Of a DNA stretch of 64,000 nucleotides, positions 1-8,319 are shown piece after piece. A model generated the notes under the pieces. It was not told the DNA's origin. It was given only the letters and a program-made list of their open reading frames with translations, and ran no database searches. The stretch comes from Methylobacterium sp. DB0501 (GTDB lineage: Bacteria; Pseudomonadota; Alphaproteobacteria; Rhizobiales; Beijerinckiaceae), in NCBI RefSeq assembly GCF_011043735.1, contig NZ_JAAKGV010000001.1:1-64000 (forward strand), in the 5' to 3' direction. Positions within the stretch are counted from its first letter, which is position 1. Each line of letters opens with the position of its first letter. The translations under genes and the position numbers were made by a program.

Positions 1-397
1 GCATGGCGAGCGTGGCGCCGCGCTCGATGCCGGCGGGGCTGTCGCAGATCACCCAGTCGAACTTCTCGCGTAGTTCGCCGATCACGCGGGCGACGCCGTC
101 GTCGGTGAGGGCGTCCTTGTCGCGGGTCTGGGAGGCGGGGAGGAGCGAGAGGGTGTCGAGGCGCTTGTCGCGGATGAGGGCCTGGGGGAGCTTGGCGTCG
201 CCCTGGACGACGTTGATGAGGTCGTAGACGACGCGGCGCTCGGCGCCCATGATGAGGTCGAGGTTGCGCAGGCCCACGTCGAAGTCGACGACGCAGACGT
301 TCTGGCCGGCCTGCGCGAGGGCGGCGCCGAGCGCCGCCGTCGTGGTGGTCTTGCCCACCCCGCCCTTGCCGGACGTCACCACTATGATCTTGGCCAT
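1..397 (-). CDS. minD: Septum site-determining protein MinD, C-terminal part beyond the window
   Basis: MinD is the membrane-associated ATPase that recruits MinC and, with MinE, keeps the division septum at midcell. Only the first 132 or so residues are present; the gene runs off the left edge. The N-terminus carries the deviant Walker A motif GKGGVGKTTT (residues 10-19, with the signature Lys11). It is followed by the VVDFDVGLRNLD stretch typical of MinD and the IxDSPAG switch motif near residue 120. It lies 184 bp downstream of minC on the same strand, the usual minC-minD-minE order, so minE is expected just outside the window. Confidence 0.95.
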   Translation of the reverse strand, partial: MAKIIVVTSGKGGVGKTTTTAALGAALAQAGQNVCVVDFDVGLRNLDLIMGAERRVVYDLINVVQGDAKLPQALIRDKRLDTLSLLPASQTRDKDALTDDGVARVIGELREKFDWVICDSPAGIERGATLAM

Positions 398-581
398 TCT
401 CGTGCTCCCCCCAGAGCGGTCGGGATGATGCGGCATCCGGCTTAGGAGCCGGAAGGCGCGCGTGCGGGGTTTCGGTGGTCTGTCTCGTCGGGCGGGTCGG
501 GGCGGGATCGCCCGCGGGACTTCGCCCGGTCGTCTGGTGTCGCGGCGCCGAGGGCCGTGAGGGACCGGTCCGGAGGGCCGA

Positions 582-1430
582 TCAGTCCAGGGCGGCCATC
601 CGGAGGGTCTCCCCCTCCAGCCAGACCTGGACCGCCATCTTGCGCAGCTTCGGGTCGGTGGTGTCGGCGGTGCGGAACAGGCCGTCGATGCCGATCAGCT
701 CGGGCTCGAACTTGCGGCAGCAGATGCGGGCCCGGGGGTTGCCGCCCGCGCCGGCGATGGCACGGCCGCGCAGGGCCCCGTAGATGTGGATCGAGCCGCC
801 GGCCAGGATCTCGGCGCCCGAAGCGACCGAACCCATCACCGTCACGTCGCCCTCGGGATGGTAGACCGACTGGCCGGAGCGCAGCGGGTTCTCGAGGACG
901 AGGGAGTTCGGCTTGCGCGGCGGCTCGGGCGTCTTGGTGGGCTCTTGCGCCTTGACGGGCGCGGGGGCCTCGACGTCCGCCGGTGGCGTCATCTCGGCCG
1001 GGCGGCCGCCGCTGAGGAGCGGCGGCAGCGCCGGGCCGAGCCAAGCCGGCTCGGCCTTCTCGACGCCCATGATGCGGATGCCGCGCTGCTTGAGCTCGTC
1101 GACGAGGCCGGCGATGTCGGGCGTCGCCGCCGCGGCATTCGCGTCGTCCTCGGCGGGCTCGGCCGCCTCAGGTCCCGCCAGGTCCCCCCGGAGGGAGAGT
1201 CCCCCCCGGGGGGAATCCTTGGCGAGGCCCGAGACGTCCAGGATCACGGGGCGCTCGGAGAAGAGCGTCGGCGAGCGCTGCACCAGGGCATCCAGGTGCG
1301 AGAACCAGTCGCCGAGCGGCGTCTCCGGTGCGAGCACGAGCGCCCGGAAGGAGCGGCCGCGCAGCGGGAGGGAGGGGCGGGTGAGGCTGATGCTGGTCAC
1401 GGCGGTTGACGAGTTGTTACCGACCGCCAT
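582..1430 (-). CDS. minC: Septum formation inhibitor MinC
   Basis: MinC (282 aa) blocks FtsZ assembly away from midcell after recruitment by MinD. The N-terminal FtsZ-interacting domain spans about residues 15-125. An Ala/Pro-rich linker (about 135-185) follows, then the C-terminal beta-helix dimerisation/MinD-binding domain. That domain has LRSGQSVYHPEGDVTVMG, GAEILAGGSIHIYG and LRGRAIAGA near residues 190-230, and ends with a FEPELIGIDG stretch. The linker is longer than in enterobacterial MinC (about 231 aa), which is common in alphaproteobacteria. It is first in the min operon. Confidence 0.95.
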   Translation of the reverse strand: MAVGNNSSTAVTSISLTRPSLPLRGRSFRALVLAPETPLGDWFSHLDALVQRSPTLFSERPVILDVSGLAKDSPRGGLSLRGDLAGPEAAEPAEDDANAAAATPDIAGLVDELKQRGIRIMGVEKAEPAWLGPALPPLLSGGRPAEMTPPADVEAPAPVKAQEPTKTPEPPRKPNSLVLENPLRSGQSVYHPEGDVTVMGSVASGAEILAGGSIHIYGALRGRAIAGAGGNPRARICCRKFEPELIGIDGLFRTADTTDPKLRKMAVQVWLEGETLRMAALD

Positions 1431-1545
1431 GAAGCGCGCATCGTGGTTACCGGATCGTTAATGACCCCCGCCATCGTCAGGAATTCGACCGGAGGCGGAC
1501 CTGCGTGGCGCCGCGGCCGGAACGAGGCGGTGACGGTCACCCATG

Positions 1546-1573
1546 AAAAAAGGGCCCGCGCAGGCGCGGACCC
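1546..1573 (-). terminator. Rho-independent terminator after the CreA gene
   Basis: Read on the minus strand, a GC-rich stem (GGGTCCGCGC pairing with GCGCGGGCCC, short loop) is followed by six T residues. It lies about 40 bp past the stop of the CreA-family gene. Confidence 0.8.
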
Positions 1574-1611
1574 CGAAGCTTCCGGGCAACAACCGGTGGT
1601 ACAGATGGGAC

Positions 1612-2148
1612 TTATCCCAGGAAGTCGCCGCATTTCGGCGGCAGCTCGGTCCCCCATGGCATCAGCGGTACCGTCGAGGTCGAGTTCTTCGGTGATCCCT
1701 GCACCACCTTGTCGGAATAGACCATGTAGATCAGCGTATTGCGCTTGGCATCGCAGCCGCGAACGATCTGCATGCTCTTGAAGATCAAGGAGCGCCGCTC
1801 GCTGAACACGACCTCGCCCTGCTTGACCTTGCCCTTGAACTTCACCGGCCCGACCTGGCGGCAGGAGAGCGAGATGTCCGAGACCTCCTCGGCGAGGCCC
1901 AGCGTCCCCTTGATGCCGCCCTTCTCGGGCTGGGTGTAATGGCAGGCGACGCCGGCCACGTCCGGGTCGTCGATGCCGTAGACCACGAGCTTGTCGTTCG
2001 GCGTCAGCGGACGCCAGACCGTGGACTTGTCGAAGATCCGGTCCGGCTCCTGCGCGAGCGCCGCGTCGGCGGACGCCGCGAGGCAGCCCCCCGCGAGAAG
2101 CGCCGTGAGACTCCGCCCAACCGCCGTGAGACTCCGCCGCCACACCAT
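1612..2148 (-). CDS. CreA family exported protein
   Basis: A 178-aa protein of the CreA family, whose molecular role is not established. An N-terminal signal peptide of about 32 residues ends near ALA-QE, so export to the periplasm is likely. The conserved body includes VYGIDDPDVAGVACHYTQ, VSDISLSCRQVGP, a block RRSLIFKSMQIVRGCDAKR, and the C-terminal motif STVPLMPWG. Length and motif order match full-length CreA. It stands alone, with its own terminator and a divergent DUF2865 gene upstream. Confidence 0.88.
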   Translation of the reverse strand: MVWRRSLTAVGRSLTALLAGGCLAASADAALAQEPDRIFDKSTVWRPLTPNDKLVVYGIDDPDVAGVACHYTQPEKGGIKGTLGLAEEVSDISLSCRQVGPVKFKGKVKQGEVVFSERRSLIFKSMQIVRGCDAKRNTLIYMVYSDKVVQGSPKNSTSTVPLMPWGTELPPKCGDFLG

Positions 2149-2332
2149 CGCGTCAACCTTTCCGTAAACGAGCTTAACGTATGTAGGGAGGCTGTCGCCC
2201 GGCGGCGAGGGCGGCTAGAACGGACCTGTCCCGTCCAGCCAAGCTTTGCGCATCCGCGCGCGGGGCCGCTCGTTCCCGTCCGCCGCCCGCGAGGGCGGTC
2301 GTCCCCGCATACCGGTCGGTCCCCCGAACGCC

Positions 2333-3355
2333 ATGCCGCTGCTCCGCCTCACGGTCCGGCTCCTTGCCGGCGCCCTTGCGACCCTTTCCTTGTGCCAGGC
2401 CGTCCTGGCCGAGCCCAACGCCGCGTCGTGCCAGCGCTTTCGCGCCGAGCTCGCCGGCCTGCAGCGGGATTCCAACCGCGGCCAGATCGAGGAGATTCAG
2501 CAGCTCGTCGCCTATCGCCAGTCGATCGGCTGCGAGGGCGGGCGCTTCCTGTTCTTCGACATGCGGCCGCCGCAATGCGCCCAGGTCGAGCAGCGCATCC
2601 GCGCCCTCAACGCCGGCTACGGCGCCGGGGCCCGCGAGGTCTCGAATGCCCGCCGCGAGCAGCTCATCGGCGCCGTGAAGGAGGCCTGCACTGGCCTGCC
2701 GAGCCCGGCGGCGCTGCAATCGAAGCCCGCCGACGGGTTCGGCCGCGGCGGCTCGCAGGTGATCTGCGTGCGGATGTGCGACGGCGCCTATTTTCCGATG
2801 CCGAACCTGCCCGACGGGCGCGAGGGCGCCGACGAGATGTGCCAGGCGCTCTGCCCCGGCGCCGAGGCCGCCGCCTACTCGATGCCGCCCACCGACAGCG
2901 GCCTGACCCAGGCCGCCGCGATCCAGACCAGGCGCGCCTACTCGGCCCTGCCGAACGCCTTCAAGTTCCAGAAGACCTTCGTGCCGAACTGCTCGTGCAA
3001 GGGCACGCAGACCTGGGCCCAGGCCCTGGTCAAGGCGGAGAGCATGCTGGTCCGCCACAAGGGCGACATCTTCGTGACCCCGGCCCAGGCCGAGGCGATG
3101 TCGCGACCCAAGGTGCGCCTGACGCTCGTCGGCCGCGCCGACCGGGCCGCCGCGACGCTGGCCGCCACCGCGGCGACCCGGGTCGAGGAGGAGGCCGCCG
3201 AGGCGCCCCGCCCGGCCAACCCGGACGAGCGCCCCGCCGTGCGGATCATCGCCCCGAACCTGATCCCGGTGCCGCAGACCGCGAGGGCGGACGGCCCGCA
3301 GGCAGCGGCGGTCGCGGTGCCGGCCCCCGGCGCCGCCCCGGTCGCGACCCCCTAG
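2333..3355 (+). CDS. DUF2865 domain-containing exported protein
   Basis: A 340-aa protein of unknown function. I chose ATG 2333, which opens a clear signal peptide (MPLLRLTVRLLAGALATL, cleavage after LAE/LA near residue 22). An in-frame ATG at 2246 would add a basic, non-signal stretch. The DUF2865 region has conserved cysteines in ASCQRF, IGCEGG, PPQCAQ, VICVRMCDGAYFPMP, MCQALCPG and NCSCKG. Disulfide bonding in the periplasm is an inference from these. The C-terminal 70 residues are Ala/Pro/Arg-rich. The motif DGAYFP in a Cys frame is the hallmark of this alphaproteobacterial family. Confidence 0.82.
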   Translation: MPLLRLTVRLLAGALATLSLCQAVLAEPNAASCQRFRAELAGLQRDSNRGQIEEIQQLVAYRQSIGCEGGRFLFFDMRPPQCAQVEQRIRALNAGYGAGAREVSNARREQLIGAVKEACTGLPSPAALQSKPADGFGRGGSQVICVRMCDGAYFPMPNLPDGREGADEMCQALCPGAEAAAYSMPPTDSGLTQAAAIQTRRAYSALPNAFKFQKTFVPNCSCKGTQTWAQALVKAESMLVRHKGDIFVTPAQAEAMSRPKVRLTLVGRADRAAATLAATAATRVEEEAAEAPRPANPDERPAVRIIAPNLIPVPQTARADGPQAAAVAVPAPGAAPVATP

Positions 3356-3488
3356 GGCGGGGCCACGCAAGGACCCTCTCAAGTCCGGAACGCCGCCGAC
3401 GGGCGGCTTCCCGATGGGAAACGACGCGGGGAACCAATTCGCCGTCAAGCTGTTCGAAGGAACCGACGACGGACGAGAGGTTCCCCTG

Positions 3489-5711
3489 ATGCGTTCTGCC
3501 CGCGCGCTGCTGCTGACCGGCACGATGCTGCCGGCGCTGCTGCTCCAGCCCCTTCTTGCGAGCCCGGTGGCGGCGCGAGGCGACGACGTGATCCGGCTGG
3601 CCCAGGGCGGACCCGGCGGGCCGGGTGGCCCCGGTGGACCGGGCGGGCCGGGCGGCCCGGGACCGGGCGGCGGCCATGGCGGTCCCGGCGGCGAACGGGG
3701 TGGTCCCGGCGGCGGTCCGGGAGGCCCAGGCGGCGAACGCGGTGGCCCGGGCGGCGGGCCGCGCGAGCGACCGGAGCCCCGCCAGGAGCGTCCGGAGCCA
3801 CGGCCGGAGCGCACCGCGCCCCCGCGCGAGCGGCCGGAGCCCCGCCAGGAACGCCCCGAACCCCAGCGCGAGCGGCCCGAGCCGCGTGAGCGCCAGGAAC
3901 CGCGCGAGCGTCAGGAGCCGCGCGAGCGTCAGGAGCCGCGCGAGAGACAAGAGCCTCGCGAGAGACCCGAGCCGCGGCAGCGCCAGGAGCGGCCCGACCC
4001 GCAGGAGCGCGGGCCTCAGGAGCGCGGCCCGCAGGGACGCCCGGACCGGCCCGAGCCGCGCGAGCGGCAGGACCGCCAGCAGGAGCGTCAACAGGAACAG
4101 CGCGGCCCGCGCGGCGAGGAGCCCGGCCGTCCGCCGGCGCCGCCGCAGGACCGTGGGCCCGCCGGACGGCCCGACCAGCAACGCGAGCGCCCGGCCCCGG
4201 ATGCACGGCCCGATCGCCCCGACCGCCGCGGCGAGGAGCCCGGCCGGGCCCCGGAGCCGCAGGACCGCGGGCCCGCCGGGCGGCCCGATCCGCGCGACCG
4301 TCCGGACCGCCGCGACGAGCGGCCCGATCCGCGCGACGAGCGCCGAGGGCCCGACGCGCCGGGCGCCCCCGCCCAGCGCGGCCCCGGCCAGCCCCCCGCT
4401 CCCGGCCAAGCCCCGGCACCCGGCCAAGCCCCGGCACCCGGCCAAGCCCCGGCGCCCGGCCAGCCCCCTGCTCCGGGCCGGCCGATCCCGCCGCCGGCGG
4501 GCGAGGCCCAGCCCGGTCGCGGGCCGGGCCGGCCCGACGCCCCGGGCGCCGGCCCGAACGGCGCACCGCTGCCGCCGAACCAGCAGCCCGGCGTGCCCGG
4601 CCGCCCGTTCGTGCCCGGCGGCGCCGGCCCCGACGGGCGCGACCTCGACCGCCGCGACCCGCGCGACCAGGACCGCCGCGACTTCGACCGGCGCGATGGC
4701 GACCGGCGCGGCTTCGACGATCGCGGCGAGCTGCCCGGCGGCTACCGCCGCGATGCGCCGGACTACGTCCCGGGCGGCTTCCGCCGCAGCGACGTCGACG
4801 TGCGCAGCTACGAGGACGTGCGCCGCGCCCGGCGCGAGTTCAACGACGGCGGCCGCCTGATCATCCGCGAGCCCGGCCGGGTGATCGTGCGCGACGACGA
4901 CCGCTACTTCCTGCGCCACGACGAGACCGAGCGTTTCCGCCTGCTCGACCGCGACGCCCGCATCGAGCGCCGCGGCCGCGACACCGTGACGATCATCGAC
5001 CGCCCCGGCGGCTACCAGGTCTTCACCGTGGTGGACGACGACGGCCGGCTGCTGCGGCGCTACCGCCGCGGGCCGGACGGGCGCGAGGTGGTTCTGATCG
5101 ATAATTCCTATGCCGGCCCGCCCCGGTCGATCGAGCAGGACGTCGTCGTGCTGCCGCCGCCGGACATCCGCATCCCCCGCGACCGCTACGTGGTCGAGGC
5201 GGACCGGGCGGACGAGGGCGCGATCTACGAGGCGCTCACCGCCCCGCCGGTCGTCCCCGTCGAGCGGCGCTACACCCTCGACCAGGTGCGCTACAGCCCG
5301 ACCCTGCGCGCCCGGATGCGCAGCGTCGACATCGACACGATCACGTTCGACACCGGATCGTGGGAGGTCACGCCCGACCAGGCCCGGCGCCTCGCCACCA
5401 TCGCGGCGGCGATCAACCAGGCGGTTCAGAACAACCCGCAGGAGGTGTTCCTGATCGAGGGCTACACCGATGCGGTGGGCAGCGACGTCGACAACCTGTC
5501 GCTCTCCGACCGCCGCGCGCAGTCGGTGGCGGAGGTGCTGACCCGCGACTTCAAGGTGCCGCCGGAGAACCTGACCACGCAAGGTTACGGCGAGCAGTAC
5601 CTGAAGGTGAACACGCAGGGCCCCTCGCGGGAGAACCGCCGGGTCACCGTGCGCCGCATCACCCCGCTGATCCAGCAGCAGGCGCAGCAGCCGCAACAGC
5701 AGCAGCGCTGA
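3489..5711 (+). CDS. OmpA-family protein with long low-complexity Gly/Pro and Arg-Glu-Pro-rich arm
   Basis: A 740-aa exported protein. ATG 3489 opens a signal peptide (about 30 residues, cleavage near VAA-RG). Residues about 40-100 are (GGPGGP)-type repeats. About 100-290 are runs of ERPEPRQ/ERQEPRE units rich in alternating charge. About 290-350 contain PAPGQA repeats, and about 380-450 are DRRD-rich. A folded segment follows (RYFLRHDETERF, VFTVVDDDGRLLRRY). The C-terminal OmpA/MotB peptidoglycan-binding domain holds FDTGSWEVTP, IEGYTDAVGS, LSDRRAQSVAEVL and NRRVTVRRI. It probably spans from the outer membrane or periplasm to peptidoglycan; the arm may act as a spacer. A terminator follows directly. 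Confidence 0.85.
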   Translation: MRSARALLLTGTMLPALLLQPLLASPVAARGDDVIRLAQGGPGGPGGPGGPGGPGGPGPGGGHGGPGGERGGPGGGPGGPGGERGGPGGGPRERPEPRQERPEPRPERTAPPRERPEPRQERPEPQRERPEPRERQEPRERQEPRERQEPRERQEPRERPEPRQRQERPDPQERGPQERGPQGRPDRPEPRERQDRQQERQQEQRGPRGEEPGRPPAPPQDRGPAGRPDQQRERPAPDARPDRPDRRGEEPGRAPEPQDRGPAGRPDPRDRPDRRDERPDPRDERRGPDAPGAPAQRGPGQPPAPGQAPAPGQAPAPGQAPAPGQPPAPGRPIPPPAGEAQPGRGPGRPDAPGAGPNGAPLPPNQQPGVPGRPFVPGGAGPDGRDLDRRDPRDQDRRDFDRRDGDRRGFDDRGELPGGYRRDAPDYVPGGFRRSDVDVRSYEDVRRARREFNDGGRLIIREPGRVIVRDDDRYFLRHDETERFRLLDRDARIERRGRDTVTIIDRPGGYQVFTVVDDDGRLLRRYRRGPDGREVVLIDNSYAGPPRSIEQDVVVLPPPDIRIPRDRYVVEADRADEGAIYEALTAPPVVPVERRYTLDQVRYSPTLRARMRSVDIDTITFDTGSWEVTPDQARRLATIAAAINQAVQNNPQEVFLIEGYTDAVGSDVDNLSLSDRRAQSVAEVLTRDFKVPPENLTTQGYGEQYLKVNTQGPSRENRRVTVRRITPLIQQQAQQPQQQQR

Positions 5712-5719
5712 CGAACGAA

Positions 5720-5748
5720 GGGCCGCTCTCCGCGGGGCGGCCCTTTTT
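5720..5748 (+). terminator. Rho-independent terminator of the OmpA-family gene
   Basis: GGGCCGC (5720-5726) pairs with GCGGCCC (5737-5743) and is followed by five T residues. It starts 8 bp after the stop codon. Confidence 0.85.
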
Positions 5749-5770
5749 CCATAACTCCGGCACCGCTCCG

Positions 5771-5880
5771 GTCATCCGACGTCCGATCGACGGCTCGGCG
5801 ATTGCTGCGCAATCGCGTTCGCGATGCGGATTTCGGCTTCGCTCGGACGCCGCGCCGGCTGGTGATACCCTTTCCAGGAC
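5771..5880 (+). repeat. Dispersed intergenic repeat, family A, copy 1
   Basis: This stretch contains the blocks CTCGGCGATTGCTGCGC, GCGGATTTCGGCTTCGCTCG and GACGCCGCGC. The same ordered blocks recur inverted at 40390-40515 and again, shorter, at 57606-57682. No gene is present in the 238-bp gap that holds it. Chance open frames through the repeat read RRGVRAKPKSA on the opposite strand and are not counted as genes. Confidence 0.7.
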
Positions 5881-5949
5881 GACGATCCGTGCGCCGTCGG
5901 GCGCGCGGCACGATCGACGCTGCGCCAGGGGACTGCGCAGGCCGGCCGT

Positions 5950-6237
5950 TCAGGCCCGCCGATGCGTCGCCGACCCGAGGACGCAGCCGGCGAGGTAGGC
6001 CGCCAGCATCAGGGCGGCATTCTCGATCCGGAAGCCGTCCCGCCCCGGCACGGCAAGGGGCCCGGGCACCAGGCCGGCGATGGCCGCCGCGGCGGCGGCG
6101 AGCGCCAGGAGCGCGACGAGGAACGCGGCGAAACGCGCGCCCCGGGTGGCGGGCGGGCCGGCCCACCATCCGGTGCAGGCTCCGATCAGGAAGCCCGCGA
6201 GGAGGCCCGGCCAGGCGACGGAAGCGAGAAGCAGCAC
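5950..6237 (-). CDS. Small integral membrane protein, unknown function
   Basis: A 95-aa protein I do not recognise. Three hydrophobic segments are visible (about residues 3-22, 34-57 and 73-88), the second being an Ala/Leu/Val-rich helix. Its start lies 9 bp after the stop of the BON/OmpA gene on the same strand, so the two are probably cotranscribed and may work together in the envelope. No catalytic or metal-binding motif is evident. Confidence 0.6.
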   Translation of the reverse strand: MLLLASVAWPGLLAGFLIGACTGWWAGPPATRGARFAAFLVALLALAAAAAAIAGLVPGPLAVPGRDGFRIENAALMLAAYLAGCVLGSATHRRA

Positions 6238-6246
6238 GGGCGGGCC

Positions 6247-8133
6247 TCAGGAACGCAGCGCGAAGGCGACCGTGCGGCGGTCGGTGGGGACGTCGGCGGG
6301 CGCGGCGGCGATCCGCCCGGCCGGGATGCCGGCCTTGACCAGGTAATCGACGATCGCCGCGGCGCGGCGCTGGGGCAGGCCGGGATCGGGCATCGACGGG
6401 GCCTCGGCCGGTTTCTCCGCGGTCTTGGCCGCCGGCTTGCCGGGCTTCGCCGCGGCCTTGCCCTTGGCCGAAACATCCTTCGCGGCGTCCTTCGCGGCAT
6501 CCTTGGCCGCGGGCGGCTCCTTCGGGGCCGGCGGCGGAACGGTGCCGGGCGGGTCGTCGTGGCCGGCGACCTCGATCCGGGCCTGCGGGCAGGCCCGGGC
6601 GAGACCCGCCACCCCGTCGAGGACGGGGTAGAAGGCGGGCTTCAGGTCGGCGCTGCCGGGATCGAAGCGCAGGGTCGGCTCGCTCGCCAGCGCCGCGAAG
6701 GTGTCGCGACAGGAGGCCGGATCCCGCGGCGGCGGCGCGCCGCGGGCACCGACCGCGACCTCGGTCCGCCAGCCGGCGGGCGCGATCCGCGCCGCGTCCG
6801 CAGCGACCCGGCGGGCGCTCTCGGGATAGAGCCCTTCGCCGGCGATGCGCAGGCTCTGGTCGCGCACGGTCACCTCGCCCTCGGCGAGCTGGCCCAGGGC
6901 GCCGATCCCGGCGGTCAGGCCCTCGACGAGCGCGGGCGGCGCGCCTTCGGCGAGGCGGGTGCGGTCGATCACCCGCTCGCCGTAGAGGTAGGGCCGCAAC
7001 GCGGTGCGGAGCGCCGCGCGCGCCTCGGCATCCGGCAGGTGGCCGGTGAGGGTGAAGGCGTCCGGTCCGCGCCGGACGGTGACGAGGTAGGGCGAAACCG
7101 GGCTCGCCGTCAGGGCGACCGTCCCGCGCGAGACGCCCGCCGGCAGGGCGTCGGCCACGGCCTCGGCCTCGCGCACCGCCTGGGCGTCGATGGCCGAACC
7201 CCGGATCGACAGGGTCGATCCCTCGAGGGAGACGCGGCCCTCCCGCACCAGCGCCAGGGCCGCGAAGGCGCGGTCGGTGAGCGCCCGCGCGTCGATCCCG
7301 GCAGGCAGGCCGCGGGCGGTGCGCATCGCGTCGGTGACGGGGGTGCCGTCGGCGAGGAGCCGCGCGGCGGCCAGGATCACGGCCCGGTCGCCCTCCGACA
7401 CGGTATAGCCGTCGAGGCGGATGCCCTCCGGGCCGCGGCTCGCCGACCAGGCGAAGGGCGAGATCAGGGCCGGCTCGACCGCGACCTCGCCGATCGTGAA
7501 CCCGGCGGGCGGATGGGCGAGGTCGGCCTTGAGGCCCGCATAGGCCTCGACGCTCGCCGCCTCGCCGCGGATCGACAGGACGCGGTCGCTCATCGCCGCG
7601 CTGGCGCCGGGCTTCAGGTGCAGGACGATCCCGACGAGGAAGCGGGCGGCCGCGGAAAAAGCCTCCGGCGCACCGCGGGCAGCGCGTGCCGCGTCGCGCA
7701 AGCCGAGGCCGGCGGGCAGGCCGGCGCCCAGGGATTCGGCGAGGGCGGCGCGGCCGGTCTCGGCCGGGCGGTGGCCGATCAGGTCGAGGTGGTCGGGCGT
7801 CCGGCGCAGGACGGCCCAGGTGAAGGGCGAGGTTTCCGCCACGAGGCCGAGGCGGTCGGCGATCCGCCGGTGGCCGGGAAGGGCCTCAAGGGCGGCGCGG
7901 GCCTCGGCGAGGGCGCCCTCCCCCGGCGCCTCGCCGCTCGCCACGAGGTCGCGGCCCCGCGCCTCGGCCCGCAGCCACGGCTCGGCCCCGTCGCGGCCGG
8001 TGGCCGCGGCGACGGCCTCGGCGGGTGCCTCCAGGGCGGCTTCGAGCCGCGGCTCGGCCCAGCCGGTCGCCGCAACCCACGCACCGGCGAGAAGAGGAAG
8101 GCCGGCGAGCCAGCCGATCGAGCGAATCGCCAT
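6247..8133 (-). CDS. OmpA-family protein with BON-like repeats
   Basis: A 628-aa envelope protein. ATG 8133 opens a hydrophobic anchor or signal (MAIRSIGWLAGLPLLAG). An upstream ATG at 8247 would add a basic leader and is disfavoured. Residues about 60-470 hold several BON-like modules with the recurring pattern L-x-I-x-G-x-A followed by a helix (for example RVLSIRGEAAS, STLSIRGSAID, QSLRIAGEGLY). This resembles the BON array of OmpATb/ArfA-type proteins. The C-terminus is OmpA-like (TLRFDPGSADL, IEVAGHDD, LPQRRAAAIVDYLV), interrupted by a 50-residue Lys/Ala/Pro-rich insertion (about 535-580). It precedes a small membrane protein in an apparent operon. Confidence 0.72.
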   Translation of the reverse strand: MAIRSIGWLAGLPLLAGAWVAATGWAEPRLEAALEAPAEAVAAATGRDGAEPWLRAEARGRDLVASGEAPGEGALAEARAALEALPGHRRIADRLGLVAETSPFTWAVLRRTPDHLDLIGHRPAETGRAALAESLGAGLPAGLGLRDAARAARGAPEAFSAAARFLVGIVLHLKPGASAAMSDRVLSIRGEAASVEAYAGLKADLAHPPAGFTIGEVAVEPALISPFAWSASRGPEGIRLDGYTVSEGDRAVILAAARLLADGTPVTDAMRTARGLPAGIDARALTDRAFAALALVREGRVSLEGSTLSIRGSAIDAQAVREAEAVADALPAGVSRGTVALTASPVSPYLVTVRRGPDAFTLTGHLPDAEARAALRTALRPYLYGERVIDRTRLAEGAPPALVEGLTAGIGALGQLAEGEVTVRDQSLRIAGEGLYPESARRVAADAARIAPAGWRTEVAVGARGAPPPRDPASCRDTFAALASEPTLRFDPGSADLKPAFYPVLDGVAGLARACPQARIEVAGHDDPPGTVPPPAPKEPPAAKDAAKDAAKDVSAKGKAAAKPGKPAAKTAEKPAEAPSMPDPGLPQRRAAAIVDYLVKAGIPAGRIAAAPADVPTDRRTVAFALRS

Positions 8134-8245
8134 CGAAGGACCTCGTCGCGGGAGGGCGCGGCCGGGGGCGTCGCGCGTGCCGGCCACCCTGGCCCCGGTT
8201 TCCGGCATCAGCAAGGCGCGACGGGCCGGCCGGCCGCGCTCACGC

Positions 8246-8274
8246 AAAAAGGGCCCCGGCTCGCGCCGGGACCC
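8246..8274 (-). terminator. Rho-independent terminator of the porin gene
   Basis: On the minus strand GGGTCCCGGC and GCCGGGGCCC pair around a GCGA loop and are followed by five T residues. The hairpin lies about 45 bp beyond the porin stop. Confidence 0.85.
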
Positions 8275-8319
8275 TGAATCCTCTGCCGTCGGCGGCCCCC
8301 GCGGGGGCCGCGTCGCGGC

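Noticed and set aside
3246..5696. An 816-codon open frame antisense to the OmpA-family gene
   Set aside because: Low-complexity Arg/Leu/Ala shadow of the repeat region; no start signal or family motif.
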